Below, one piece after another: positions 7,128 to 17,186 of a stretch of 64,000 nt of DNA. Each line of letters opens with the position of its first letter. Position 1 is the stretch's first letter. Origin of the DNA: Rivibacter subsaxonicus (GTDB lineage Bacteria > Pseudomonadota > Gammaproteobacteria > Burkholderiales > Burkholderiaceae_C). The notes beneath the pieces were generated by a model. The model did no database searches and had not been told where the DNA came from. It was given only the letters and a program-made list of their open reading frames with translations. The translations under genes and the position numbers were made by a program. Location: contig NZ_SHKP01000008.1 of assembly GCF_004217215.1 (NCBI RefSeq), positions 1 through 64,000 on the forward strand, given 5' to 3'.

Positions 7128-8026
7128 GCGGCCGCCAGTCGGGCCACGACCTCGCGCGGGAAGGCCGCCCGGTCGTCGCGGGTCTTGATCAGGGCGCTCA
7201 GCGTTTGCAGGATGCGTTCGGCGCCGTCTTGTTCGATCACGGAAATGTCGAGTCGCAGCAGCGCCGCGGCCCAGTCGAGGGTCTCGGCGATGCCGGGCTT
7301 CTTCTGCAGATCCATGCGGCGCACCGCCTGCACGAAGGCGACGATCTGTTGCGCCAGCGCGGCCGCCACCGCGGGTGCCTTCTTCTGCACGATCGCCAGT
7401 TCCTTGGCGTGGTCGGGGTAGTCGATGTACTGGTACAGGCAGCGCCGGCGCAGCGCGTCCGACAGCTCGCGGGTGCCGTTGGAGGTGATCACCACCAGCG
7501 GCCGGCTGGTTGCGTGCACAGTGCCGAGTTCCGGGATCGAGAGCTGGAAGTCGGACAGCAGTTCGAGCAGGTAGGCCTCGAAGGCCTCGTCGGCGCGGTC
7601 GACCTCGTCGATCAGCAGCACCGGCGGCTGCTCGCAGCTGATGGCTTCGAGCAGCGGGCGCCTGAGCAGGTAGCGCTCGGAGAAGATGTCCTGCTCCTTC
7701 TGCGCCAGATCCTTGCCGCTCGCGCGTTCGTCATGCTCGAGCAGCTTGATCGCGAGCAGCTGGCGCTGGTAGTTCCATTCGTACATCGCCGAGTGTGCGT
7801 CGAGCCCCTCGTAGCACTGGAGCCGGATCAACCGCGTGTTGCGGATCGTTGCCAGCACCTTGCCGACCTCGGTCTTGCCGACGCCGGCGTCGCCTTCGAG
7901 CAGCAGCGGCCGGCCGAGGTCCTGCATCAGCAGCAGCGCGGCCACCAGGCTCGGTTCGGCGATGTAGCCGGCCTGCGCCAGGTCGCGCTGCCAGGCGGCG
8001 AGTTCCTGCGCGCGATCGGAAGTCAT
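7121..8026 (-). CDS. coxD: CoxD-like MoxR-family AAA+ ATPase
   Basis: A 301-residue ATPase. Walker A is GDAGVGKT (about 45-52) and Walker B is LLIDEVDRAD (about 136-145). Sensor 1 lies in VVITSNGTREL, and the arginine finger region is ALRRRCLYQYID. This is the layout of MoxR/CoxD proteins. CoxD unfolds or remodels apo-CoxL so that sulfur and copper can be loaded to build the [CuSMoO2] centre. The gene begins 70 bp after coxL and overlaps coxE, the classic coxL-D-E order. It probably shares the cox promoter. Confidence 0.9.
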   Translation of the reverse strand: MTSDRAQELAAWQRDLAQAGYIAEPSLVAALLLMQDLGRPLLLEGDAGVGKTEVGKVLATIRNTRLIRLQCYEGLDAHSAMYEWNYQRQLLAIKLLEHDERASGKDLAQKEQDIFSERYLLRRPLLEAISCEQPPVLLIDEVDRADEAFEAYLLELLSDFQLSIPELGTVHATSRPLVVITSNGTRELSDALRRRCLYQYIDYPDHAKELAIVQKKAPAVAAALAQQIVAFVQAVRRMDLQKKPGIAETLDWAAALLRLDISVIEQDGAERILQTLSALIKTRDDRAAFPREVVARLAAAC

Positions 8027-8096
8027 GCCAGGCCCGACACCAGGTCGTTGAGTCCGGCCGAGGCCGGCGGATCGAAGCTCCTTTCGAGCCGGACTT

Positions 8097-10514
<2,418 letters not shown>

Positions 10515-10541
10515 GAGAGTGCTCCCGTGTGTTCGAGGGGA

Positions 10542-11027
10542 TCAGGCCGTCGCGGCCGCGAGCTTCTTCGCGGCCGACTGCACCGCCTTGACGATGTTCT
10601 GGTAGCCGGTGCAGCGGCACAGGTTCCCGGCGATGCCGTAGCGGATCTCCTGCTCGCTCGGATTCGGGTTCTCCTGGAGCAGGCGGTAGGCGCGCGTGAT
10701 CATGCCGGGCGTGCAGTAGCCGCACTGCAGGCCGTGCTCCTCGTGAAAGGCCTGCTGCAGCGCGTGCAGCACGCCGGCCTGCTCCAGCCCCTCGATCGTG
10801 AGCATCTCGGCGCCCTCGCACTGTGCCGTCAGCACGGTGCAGCTCTTCAGCGACATGCCGTCGACGTCGACGGTGCAGGCGCCGCAGTGCGAGGTCTCGC
10901 AGCCGATGTGTGGCCCGGTGTGCGCGAGCTTCTCGCGCAGCGTGTGGATGAGCAGCTCGCGCGGCTCGACCTCGACGCTCACGCCCTTGCCGTTGAGCGT
11001 GAAGTGCACCTTGTGCGTGTTTGCCAT
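10542..11027 (-). CDS. coxS: aerobic CO dehydrogenase small (2Fe-2S) subunit
   Basis: A 161-residue iron-sulfur subunit. The plant-ferredoxin motif [15 protein letters not shown] (about 43-57, with Cys at 43, 48, 51 and a fourth at 63) binds one cluster. The C-terminal helical domain has CGYCTPGM and [10 protein letters not shown], which bind the second. It passes electrons from the Mo centre of CoxL to the FAD of CoxM. The start MANTHKVHF has GGGAG 7 nt upstream. The longer frame reaching 11144 runs into the inserted inverted-repeat element and is rejected. Before that insertion it would have been about 10-14 nt from coxM. Confidence 0.93.
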   Translation of the reverse strand: MANTHKVHFTLNGKGVSVEVEPRELLIHTLREKLAHTGPHIGCETSHCGACTVDVDGMSLKSCTVLTAQCEGAEMLTIEGLEQAGVLHALQQAFHEEHGLQCGYCTPGMITRAYRLLQENPNPSEQEIRYGIAGNLCRCTGYQNIVKAVQSAAKKLAAATA

Positions 11028-11040
11028 GCTGAGCTCCCGC

Positions 11041-11310
11041 CTAGGGCCTGTTAACGCTACCGGAGGGCTCGCGCCCGGGCCGCGCAGGCCGCAGGGGTAG
11101 GCGCGAGGGAGGACGCGTGCTTCTTGCACGCAACGACCGAGCAACGCCGCCTTGCGGCCTGCGCGACCCGGGCCCGAAGGGTGATCCCAGGAAACTGCGG
11201 CCCTCGGCGTTGCAAAGCTCGCCGGGAGACTACCCCGGCTGCGCTTTGCGCCTTGATGGCCTTTGTTTCCTGGGTCACGCGAGCCCTCCGGTAGCGTTAA
11301 CAGGCCCTAG
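11041..11310. mobile_element. 270-bp MITE-like element with 33-bp perfect inverted ends
   Basis: Positions 11041-11073 (CTAGGGCCTGTTAACGC...) and 11278-11310 are exact reverse complements over 33 bp. The outermost CTAG is itself a palindrome, so it could be a 4-bp target duplication, as made by IS5-group elements (YTAR). Inside are two more stems: 11073-11093 with 11153-11173 (one mismatch), and 11181-11195 with 11265-11278, each containing a smaller hairpin. There is no transposase ORF. It fills nearly the whole coxM-coxS gap, and its right end supplies the coxM TAG stop. Confidence 0.85.
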
Positions 11311-12170
11311 TTCGCGCGCGCGGCCGCGGCCTGCAGCGCGCGGCGCGTCATCTCGCCACACATCGCCGTCTTGTAGGCCACGTCGCCGCGCTGGTCGGTC
11401 GAGGGCTCGCAGATCGACATTGCCAGCCGCGCCGCCTCGTCGACGCTGGCGGCGTCGAGCGCCTTGCCGACCAGGCTGGCCTCGGAGGCACTCGCCTTGA
11501 GCGCGGTCGGGCCGGCGTTGGTCAGGCCGATCGCGACCTTGGCGACCTTGCCGCCGCTCATCTGCAGCAGGACCGCCGTGGCCGCGGTCGCGAAGTCGCC
11601 GGTCTTGCGCTTGAGCTTCTGGTACGACCAGCCGCTACCCGGCGGCGGGATCGGGATGCGGATGCGGGTCAGGATCTCGTCGGGCTCGAGCAGCGTCGAA
11701 TAGAAGCCGACAAAGAAGCCCTCGGCCTTGACGACGCGTTCACCCTTCGGCCCCTGCAGCACGAAGGAGGCGTCGAGCGCCAGCATCAGCGCCGGGTGGT
11801 CGTTGCCCGGGTCGCCATGCGAGATGTCGCCGCCGATCGTGCCCTTGTAGCGCACCTGAGGATCGGCGATCCAGCCGGCGCCCTCGACCAGAAGCGGCAG
11901 CTTGTCGGCCAGCAGCGGCGAACGAAGCAGGTCGTCCTCGGTCGTCATCGCGCCGATCAGGATCTCGTTGCCGGACTGCGAGATGCCGCGCAACTCGCCG
12001 ATCCGGCCGAGGTCGACCAGGTGGCTCGGCTGCGCGAAGCGCAGCTTCATCATCGGCAGCAGGCTGTGGCCGCCGGCCAGCAGCTTGGCGTCGGGTCCCA
12101 GGTCGCCAAGCAGCTTGATCGCATCGCCGACCGAGCGCGGCGCGTGATAGTCGAACGCGGCTGGAATCAT
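11307..12170 (-). CDS. coxM: aerobic CO dehydrogenase medium (FAD) subunit
   Basis: A 287-residue flavoprotein. The FAD-binding motifs AGGHSLLPMMKLR (about 32-44) and TIGGDISHGDPGND (about 110-123) are the two characteristic CoxM/XDH-B signatures (AGGQS-like and TIGG). It accepts electrons from CoxS and delivers them to the respiratory chain. The start MIPAAFDYHAP has GGAGA 8 nt upstream and matches family N-termini; an ATG 18 nt earlier is less likely. It is the first gene of the operon (M-S-L order, form I). Its TAG stop lies within the terminal repeat of the inserted element. Confidence 0.92.
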   Translation of the reverse strand: MIPAAFDYHAPRSVGDAIKLLGDLGPDAKLLAGGHSLLPMMKLRFAQPSHLVDLGRIGELRGISQSGNEILIGAMTTEDDLLRSPLLADKLPLLVEGAGWIADPQVRYKGTIGGDISHGDPGNDHPALMLALDASFVLQGPKGERVVKAEGFFVGFYSTLLEPDEILTRIRIPIPPPGSGWSYQKLKRKTGDFATAATAVLLQMSGGKVAKVAIGLTNAGPTALKASASEASLVGKALDAASVDEAARLAMSICEPSTDQRGDVAYKTAMCGEMTRRALQAAAARAN

Positions 12171-12279
12171 GGTCGCTGTCTCCTGCAAGGTCGTCGTGGA
12201 CGATCACGAACCGGGCGCGCCCGATCCTGGCGTCGGCGACGACAGTACCGACGACGCAGTGCAGCAAGCGCGGGCGCTG

Positions 12280-12342
12280 CACGAACCGCGTGGCGCCGTA
12301 CACGAACGACGCTGCGCACTGCACGAGCCGCGTGCTGGCATG
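12280..12342 (-). promoter_or_regulatory. three 21-bp-phased direct repeats, probable RcoM operator
   Basis: CACGAACCG (12280), CACGAACGA (12301) and CACGAGCCG (12322) recur at exactly 21-bp intervals. On the coxM strand they read CGGTTCGTG, TCGTTCGTG and CGGCTCGTG. LytTR domains bind 9-bp direct repeats separated by about 12 bp, which is the same 21-bp phase. RcoM is known to use tandem sites at cox promoters. A further CACGAACCG occurs at 12205-12213, between the array and coxM. No convincing -35/-10 was seen, as expected for an activator-dependent promoter. Confidence 0.7.
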
Positions 12343-12348
12343 GCCGAC

Positions 12349-13107
12349 TCAGCGCTCGGCTGCGACCTCGGTGATGCCGAGGCGGTCGAGCAGGCGCGGC
12401 ACGCTGCTGCGCGCCACCGGCAAGCCGCGGTCCTCGTCGCCGCTGAGCTTGAGCAGCACCTTGCCGTCGTCACGCACGATCTGCTCGGCGTAGTCGAGGT
12501 TGGCGATGTAGCTGCGGTGGATGCGCAGGAACGAGCCGCTGTCGAGCCGCCCCTCCAGATCGCCGATCGTCAGGTTGCAGAAGCTCGAGCCCTGCGCCGT
12601 GTGAACCCAGGTGTAGTGACCCTCGGCGCGCACGTAGCGCACGCTGGCGGCGTCGACCAGCACGATGCGGTTGGCCGATACCGTCGGGATCTTCAGCAAC
12701 TGGCGCTTGGTGCCCGGGCGCGACGCACCCGGCTCGTCGCGGATCACGGCATCGGTGATGTCATAGAACACCAGCGTGTAGCCGAAGGTGTCGCCACGCA
12801 GGTCGGACAGCTTGCTCACCTTGATCAGCAACACCCGCTCGGGAATGTTGATGATCATCGTCATCGGTGGCGGGTTGCTGACCGGGCACTCGGCCTGGTC
12901 GAGCAGGAACTTGACCTTCGACTGCGAGCGCTCGGGATGGAAGGACAGCACCATCTTCTCGAAGGGCTGCTTGTCCTCGACGGGCAGCACGCGCCGCGCG
13001 AAGCTGTTCATCGCCACGACCTTGAGGTCGCGGTCGAGCTGAACCAGCCCGACGTCGCTGCGCTCGAGCAGGTACAGCGGACTGCTGGTCGCCACCCGTG
13101 TGTCCAA
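12349..13107 (-). CDS. rcoM: RcoM, CO-responsive heme-PAS/LytTR transcription regulator
   Basis: A 252-residue protein with an N-terminal PAS domain (about 8-120) and a C-terminal LytTR DNA-binding domain (about 137-245, with VRAEGHYTWVHT and FLRIHRSYIANL). The segment FHPERSQSKVKFLL...ECPVSNPPPMTMIINIPERVL matches RcoM proteins. His57, Cys74 and Met84 line up with the heme ligands His74, Cys94 and Met104 of Burkholderia RcoM; the Cys-Met spacing of 10 is conserved and the His-Cys loop is three residues shorter. RcoM senses CO with heme and activates cox operons. It lies directly upstream of coxM on the same strand, with the 21-bp repeats in the gap. Confidence 0.9.
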   Translation of the reverse strand: MDTRVATSSPLYLLERSDVGLVQLDRDLKVVAMNSFARRVLPVEDKQPFEKMVLSFHPERSQSKVKFLLDQAECPVSNPPPMTMIINIPERVLLIKVSKLSDLRGDTFGYTLVFYDITDAVIRDEPGASRPGTKRQLLKIPTVSANRIVLVDAASVRYVRAEGHYTWVHTAQGSSFCNLTIGDLEGRLDSGSFLRIHRSYIANLDYAEQIVRDDGKVLLKLSGDEDRGLPVARSSVPRLLDRLGITEVAAER

Positions 13108-13250
13108 GCTGGAACTCCTCGGTTTCCGACCCTTGCATTAGATCGCTCCCACTGCGCAGGCGTATCGGGCAAAGCCTGAGCGCCGCGCGCTCGCCCTGGG
13201 CTGTTGACGCGGGAGGGCGACGGACGGCGGGGCCTGCGGATCAAGGGTTT

Positions 13251-13264
13251 TGAGACAAGTCTCA
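13251..13264. promoter_or_regulatory. perfect 14-bp palindrome, possible operator
   Basis: TGAGACAAGTCTCA has perfect 6-bp arms around AA, flanked by GGGTTT and CAGAAACCCC, which extend partial symmetry. It lies in the 295-bp divergent region between rcoM and the first SCPU fimbrial gene, about 140 bp before the latter's start. A dimeric repressor site is plausible, but the binding protein is unknown. Confidence 0.4.
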
Positions 13265-13402
13265 CAGAAACCCCAGTCAGCTCAACTTGAACGGCTACGG
13301 TCGTCAATGTCGGTACATTTGCGCGCAATTCGGCGCGAGTGCGGCGTAGTGCCCACTTACAATCTGGCCAGCATCCAACTACTTCTGACTGGATCCAGCA
13401 CC

Positions 13403-13942
13403 ATGAATTTCAAGCGAGTTTGCGCGCGAGTTGCGCTGGCGTCGACGGGTCTTCTGGCAATTGCCAACGCGGCCGTCGCGGCTACGGCCATCGGCACCTT
13501 TCCTGTGACGGCGACCGTCAACAATACCTGCACCGTCAGTTCCGCCGCCGGCGTCGCCTTTGGCGCCTATGCCGGAGCCGCGCTGACGGGTACCGGCACT
13601 ATCACCCTGAGCTGCAATAAGGGCGTGACGGTTAGCAGTCTGTTTCTCGGCGACGGCGCCAATGTGGGTACCGCTAATCAGAAACGTATGCTGGGTGCTG
13701 TCGGTGAATATCTCAACTACAACATCGACGTGCCGACCGGCGCGACGCTGACGACCTGCCCGGCCGCCGGCACGAACGAATGGAACGCGACTGGCGCGCC
13801 GACGGGCGCAGAGCTGACGACGCTGTTTGCAACTACCGGCGGTGCGAAGACCATCGCAATTTGCGGTTCGGTGCCGGCTGGGCAGTTTCCTCAGAGTGGT
13901 GCCTATGCCGACACCATCACGATGACGCTCACCTATAACTGA
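13403..13942 (+). CDS. spore coat U domain protein (SCPU), putative major pilus subunit
   Basis: A 179-residue exported protein with a signal peptide ending near AAVAA-TA (about residue 28). The mature chain has the SCPU/PF05229 pattern: FPVTATVNNTCTVSS at the start, VAFGAYAG after it and the C-terminal strand GAYADTITMTLTYN. SCPU proteins are secreted subunits of a chaperone-usher pilus, as in the Csu pili of Acinetobacter that promote attachment and biofilms. The start was set at MNFKRVCARV; upstream in-frame codons are not plausible. Codon use is less GC-biased than its neighbours. A terminator hairpin follows. Confidence 0.85.
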   Translation: MNFKRVCARVALASTGLLAIANAAVAATAIGTFPVTATVNNTCTVSSAAGVAFGAYAGAALTGTGTITLSCNKGVTVSSLFLGDGANVGTANQKRMLGAVGEYLNYNIDVPTGATLTTCPAAGTNEWNATGAPTGAELTTLFATTGGAKTIAICGSVPAGQFPQSGAYADTITMTLTYN

Positions 13943-13993
13943 ATCCCGCCCTGGCGGCGTCGCGTGTCCTGACATGCGGCGGCCGGGAGATAC

Positions 13994-14029
13994 GATGACG
14001 GCGGGCCGGTATTGGCCGCCGTCATTTTC
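13994..14029 (+). terminator. intrinsic terminator/attenuator between pilin and chaperone genes
   Basis: ATGACGGCGG (13995-14004) pairs perfectly with CCGCCGTCAT (14016-14025) around an 11-nt loop, followed by TTTTCCATTTT. It sits 50 bp after the first SCPU gene and 20 bp before the chaperone start. Partial termination here would give more subunit than chaperone/usher mRNA, a common arrangement in pilus operons. Confidence 0.75.
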
Positions 14030-14047
14030 CATTTTGGGACGGGAGCG

Positions 14048-14797
14048 ATGTTCGTGCGACGAGCGCCTGGAATCTGGGGTTTTGCGCTGGCCGCGGGGCT
14101 GGCGATGTGGTGCGGCGCGGCGAGCGCCGGTACCTTCGGTCTGTCGCCGATGCGCGTCGAGCTGTCGGCCGCCGCGCCGACGGCGGTGCTGACGCTGAGC
14201 AATAGCGGCGACACGCCGGTCACGCTGCAGATCCAGGCGCGCGCCTGGCAGCAGGTCGGCGGCCAGGACGAGCAGGGCGCGACCTCGGACCTGATCCTGA
14301 ACCCCTCGCTGGCAACGATCCCGCCCGGCGGCGAGCAGATCGTGCGCGTGGCGCTGCGCAACCCGCCCGATCGCGAGCGCGAGCGCGCCTACCGGCTGCT
14401 GGTGCGCGAGGTGCCGAGCACCGAGGTGCCCGAGGCGCAGCCGGCTTCGCTGGGCTTGCGCATGGCGCTGGCCATGGACATCCCGATGTTCGTGGCGCCG
14501 ATCGCCAAGGAGGGACGCGCGCAGCCGCTCGTCTCCATCGAGAAGGCGCCCGCCGGTGCCTCGCAGCTCAGGATTGCCAACGAAGGCCCGCGCCACCTGC
14601 GGTTGACCGACCTCGTTGTCTCTCAGGGTGGCCAGGTGCTGGCGCAGCAGGGTGTCTTCGTCGTGCTGGCCGGCGCCGAGCGCCGCCTGCCGCTGGCGGC
14701 GGCGGATCCGAAGGCGGCCGCCGCTCCCATCGCCGTCAAGGCGCAGAGCAACGTCGGACCGATCGAGCTGAATGTCCAGGCCGCGTCGCCGCGCTGA
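14048..14797 (+). CDS. periplasmic fimbrial chaperone (PapD-like)
   Basis: A 249-residue periplasmic protein with a signal peptide ending at ASA-G near residue 27. The N-terminal immunoglobulin-like domain shows TFGLSPMRVELSAAAPTAVLTLSNSGDTPV and the P-P-G-x-x-Q-x-V-R-V pattern (IPPGGEQIVRVALR), followed by the RAYRLLVREVP strand that donates to pilin subunits. It would bind SCPU subunits and deliver them to the usher. The start MFVRRAPGIWG has GGGA upstream; an in-frame ATG 36 nt earlier overlaps the terminator. Its end overlaps or abuts the usher gene. Confidence 0.88.
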   Translation: MFVRRAPGIWGFALAAGLAMWCGAASAGTFGLSPMRVELSAAAPTAVLTLSNSGDTPVTLQIQARAWQQVGGQDEQGATSDLILNPSLATIPPGGEQIVRVALRNPPDRERERAYRLLVREVPSTEVPEAQPASLGLRMALAMDIPMFVAPIAKEGRAQPLVSIEKAPAGASQLRIANEGPRHLRLTDLVVSQGGQVLAQQGVFVVLAGAERRLPLAAADPKAAAAPIAVKAQSNVGPIELNVQAASPR

Positions 14798-14813
14798 CGC
14801 CAGCGGTCCGGCC

Positions 14814-17186
14814 ATGCGGCACGCGCTGCGAATCGCCGCCGTCGGCATGGCGCTGGCACTTGGCAGCGGGCCGATGCTGGCGGCCGAGTCGGCGCCGGAG
14901 GCGGAGTCCGAGTTGGCCACCCTGGCTTTGCGCCTGAACGGCGCGCTGCGGCCCGACGTCGTCTACGTCGCGCGGCAGGGATCGCGCACCTACCTCGACG
15001 AGGCGAGCTTCGCGACGCTCGATCTGGTGCCGCGCGGCACGGCACCGCCGCGCATCGACATCGGCGGGCGGCGCTACGTCGAGCTCGATGGCATTGCTGG
15101 GCTGGCTCATCGCGTCGATGGTGCGCGCCAGGAACTGGTGCTCGAGATCGAGCCGACCGCGCTCGGCGGCACCCAGGCCAGCCTGGCTCCGGGCGCGAGC
15201 CTGCGGCCGCGGCGCCCGGACTGGGGCGGCTTCCTCAACTACTCGCTGTTCGGTTATGCCGATCGCGGCACCGAGCTGGCGCCGTCGAGCCAGTACGCGT
15301 CGGGAGCCGGCGAGGCGGTGGTCTTCGGGCCCTACGGCAGCGGCCTGGTCAGCGCCGTCGCCAACCCCAGCGTCTTCGGCTACGGCCAGACGCAGAAGCT
15401 GGTTCGCCTCGACACCAACTGGCGCTACGACGACGTCGACACGATGCGCACGGTAGTGGCCGGCGATGCGATCAGCCTGCCCGGCAGCTGGGGCCGGGCG
15501 GTGCGCTATGCCGGCCTGCAGTACAGCTCCAACTTTTCGCTGCAGCCCTCGTTCATCAGCTATCCGCTGCAGTCGATCGGCGGTCTCGCGAGCCTGCCGT
15601 CGACCGTCGACATCTACGCCAACAACGTGCGGCTTGCGTCGCAGCCGGTCCAGTCCGGGCCCTTTGCCATCAACAACATGCCGATGATCACCGGCGCCGG
15701 CGAGATGTCGGTGGTGGTCAGGAACGCCTTCGGCCAGGAGCAGGTGATTTCGCAGCCCTTCTACGTCGCCCGCGATCTGCTGGCGCCGGGGCTGTCGCAG
15801 TTCGCCTTCGACCTGGGCGTGCCGCGCTACAACTACGGCATCAGGAGCGCCGACTACCGCGGCTGGCTCGGCTCGCTGGTCTACCGCGAGGGCATCAGCA
15901 ACGAGCTGACGCTGGAAGGGCGCGCCGAGGGCGACAACCATGTGCGCGGCATCGGCCTCAGCGCCGACGCCCTGCTCGGCAACGCCGGCGTGCTGACCGC
16001 CGGCGCGGTGGCCAGCATCGGCGAGCGCGGCACCGGCACGCGGCTGATCCTCGGCTTCAGCCGCCAGGCGCAATGGTTCAGCTTCGCGCTGCGCTCGACC
16101 TGGGCCAGCCCCGATGCGCAGGAGGTCGGCGAGGTCGGCGAGTTGGGCGACCTGCTCGCCGCGCCGCGGCTGAAGCGGCTCGCCTACGCCACCACCAGCC
16201 TGAGCCTGGGTGGCGGCGGGTCGCTCGCGCTGGCCTTGGCCAAGCGCGAGTACTGGGACTTCCCGGGGTTCGACGTGGGCACGCTGAGCTACTCGCGCTC
16301 GGCCGGGCCACTGGGATTCTTCACCCTGGCCCTGAGCCGCTCGATCGGCTGGCCGAACCAGACCCAGGTCTATGCCGGCTTCTCGTTCCTGCTCGGCGGC
16401 AGCGCCAGCGGCTCGGCGGGCTACCAGAACACGCGCAGCGGCGGCTCGAACAACGGCTACGGAATTGTGTCGGTGCAGCAGGCGCCGCCGGTCGGCGAGG
16501 GCTATGGCTATCGTCTGCTGGCCCAGACCGATGGCCGGGCCGAGGCCGGCGTCGAGTACGCCAGCGCGATCGGCCGCTACGGTGTCGAGGTGGCCCGTGC
16601 CTACGGCTCGGAGGCGGTGCGCGGCTCGATCTCCGGCGGCGTCGGCTTCCTCGGCGGCAGCGCCTTCCTCGCGCGCCCGATCACCGAGAGCTTCGGCCTG
16701 GTGCGCGTCGGCGGCGTCGCCGGCGTCGACGTGCTGCAGGACAACGTCGTGGTCGGCCGCACCGACGCCGACGGCCAACTCGTCATCTCGCGCATCCCGG
16801 CCTACAACGCGAGCAAGATCTCCATCGATCCGCTTTCGGTGCCGATCGATGCCAGCGTCTCGAAGACGCGCGAATGGGTGACCTCCTACCAGCGCACCGG
16901 CGTGCTGATCGACTTTGCGCTCAGGCGCGAGCGCAACGCGCTGCTGCGCTTCGTCGACGGTGCCGGCAAGCCACTGCCGGTGGGCGCGATGGTCGAGGTC
17001 GAAGGGCGGGCCGAGCGCTACCCGATCGGCTTCGATGGCGAGGCCTTCGTGAGCAATCTGGAAGGCAGTCACCGGCTGCGCGTGCGTTCGCCGGGCGTGG
17101 TCTGCGAGATCGAGGTCAAACTCGGGGCGGCCGATCCGGCGGTCTCTGAGCTCGGCCCCTACAGCTGCAAGGGAAGCAATTCATGA
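14814..17186 (+). CDS. outer-membrane fimbrial usher (PapC/FimD family)
   Basis: A 790-residue outer-membrane protein: signal peptide (about 1-24), N-terminal periplasmic domain, 24-strand barrel region with a plug, and C-terminal domains ending GPYSCKGSNS. Usher hallmarks include GAGEMSVVVRNAFGQEQVISQPFYV and the DVLQDNVVVGRTDADGQLVI segment of the C-terminal beta-sandwich. It forms the pore through which chaperone-subunit complexes polymerise. The start MRHALRIAAVG was preferred because it opens a good signal peptide; an ATG at 14772 overlapping the chaperone is possible. The next gene's start overlaps its stop (ATGA). Confidence 0.9.
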   Translation: MRHALRIAAVGMALALGSGPMLAAESAPEAESELATLALRLNGALRPDVVYVARQGSRTYLDEASFATLDLVPRGTAPPRIDIGGRRYVELDGIAGLAHRVDGARQELVLEIEPTALGGTQASLAPGASLRPRRPDWGGFLNYSLFGYADRGTELAPSSQYASGAGEAVVFGPYGSGLVSAVANPSVFGYGQTQKLVRLDTNWRYDDVDTMRTVVAGDAISLPGSWGRAVRYAGLQYSSNFSLQPSFISYPLQSIGGLASLPSTVDIYANNVRLASQPVQSGPFAINNMPMITGAGEMSVVVRNAFGQEQVISQPFYVARDLLAPGLSQFAFDLGVPRYNYGIRSADYRGWLGSLVYREGISNELTLEGRAEGDNHVRGIGLSADALLGNAGVLTAGAVASIGERGTGTRLILGFSRQAQWFSFALRSTWASPDAQEVGEVGELGDLLAAPRLKRLAYATTSLSLGGGGSLALALAKREYWDFPGFDVGTLSYSRSAGPLGFFTLALSRSIGWPNQTQVYAGFSFLLGGSASGSAGYQNTRSGGSNNGYGIVSVQQAPPVGEGYGYRLLAQTDGRAEAGVEYASAIGRYGVEVARAYGSEAVRGSISGGVGFLGGSAFLARPITESFGLVRVGGVAGVDVLQDNVVVGRTDADGQLVISRIPAYNASKISIDPLSVPIDASVSKTREWVTSYQRTGVLIDFALRRERNALLRFVDGAGKPLPVGAMVEVEGRAERYPIGFDGEAFVSNLEGSHRLRVRSPGVVCEIEVKLGAADPAVSELGPYSCKGSNS

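Noticed and set aside
12205-12213. Fourth CACGAACCG as part of the phased operator
   Set aside because: It is 75 bp from the triplet, not a multiple of 21, so it may be coincidental; mentioned only as a nearby match.
13358-13363. TACAAT as a -10 box for the first SCPU gene
   Set aside because: Five of six bases fit, but there is no acceptable -35 element at 16-18 bp, so it was not listed as a promoter.
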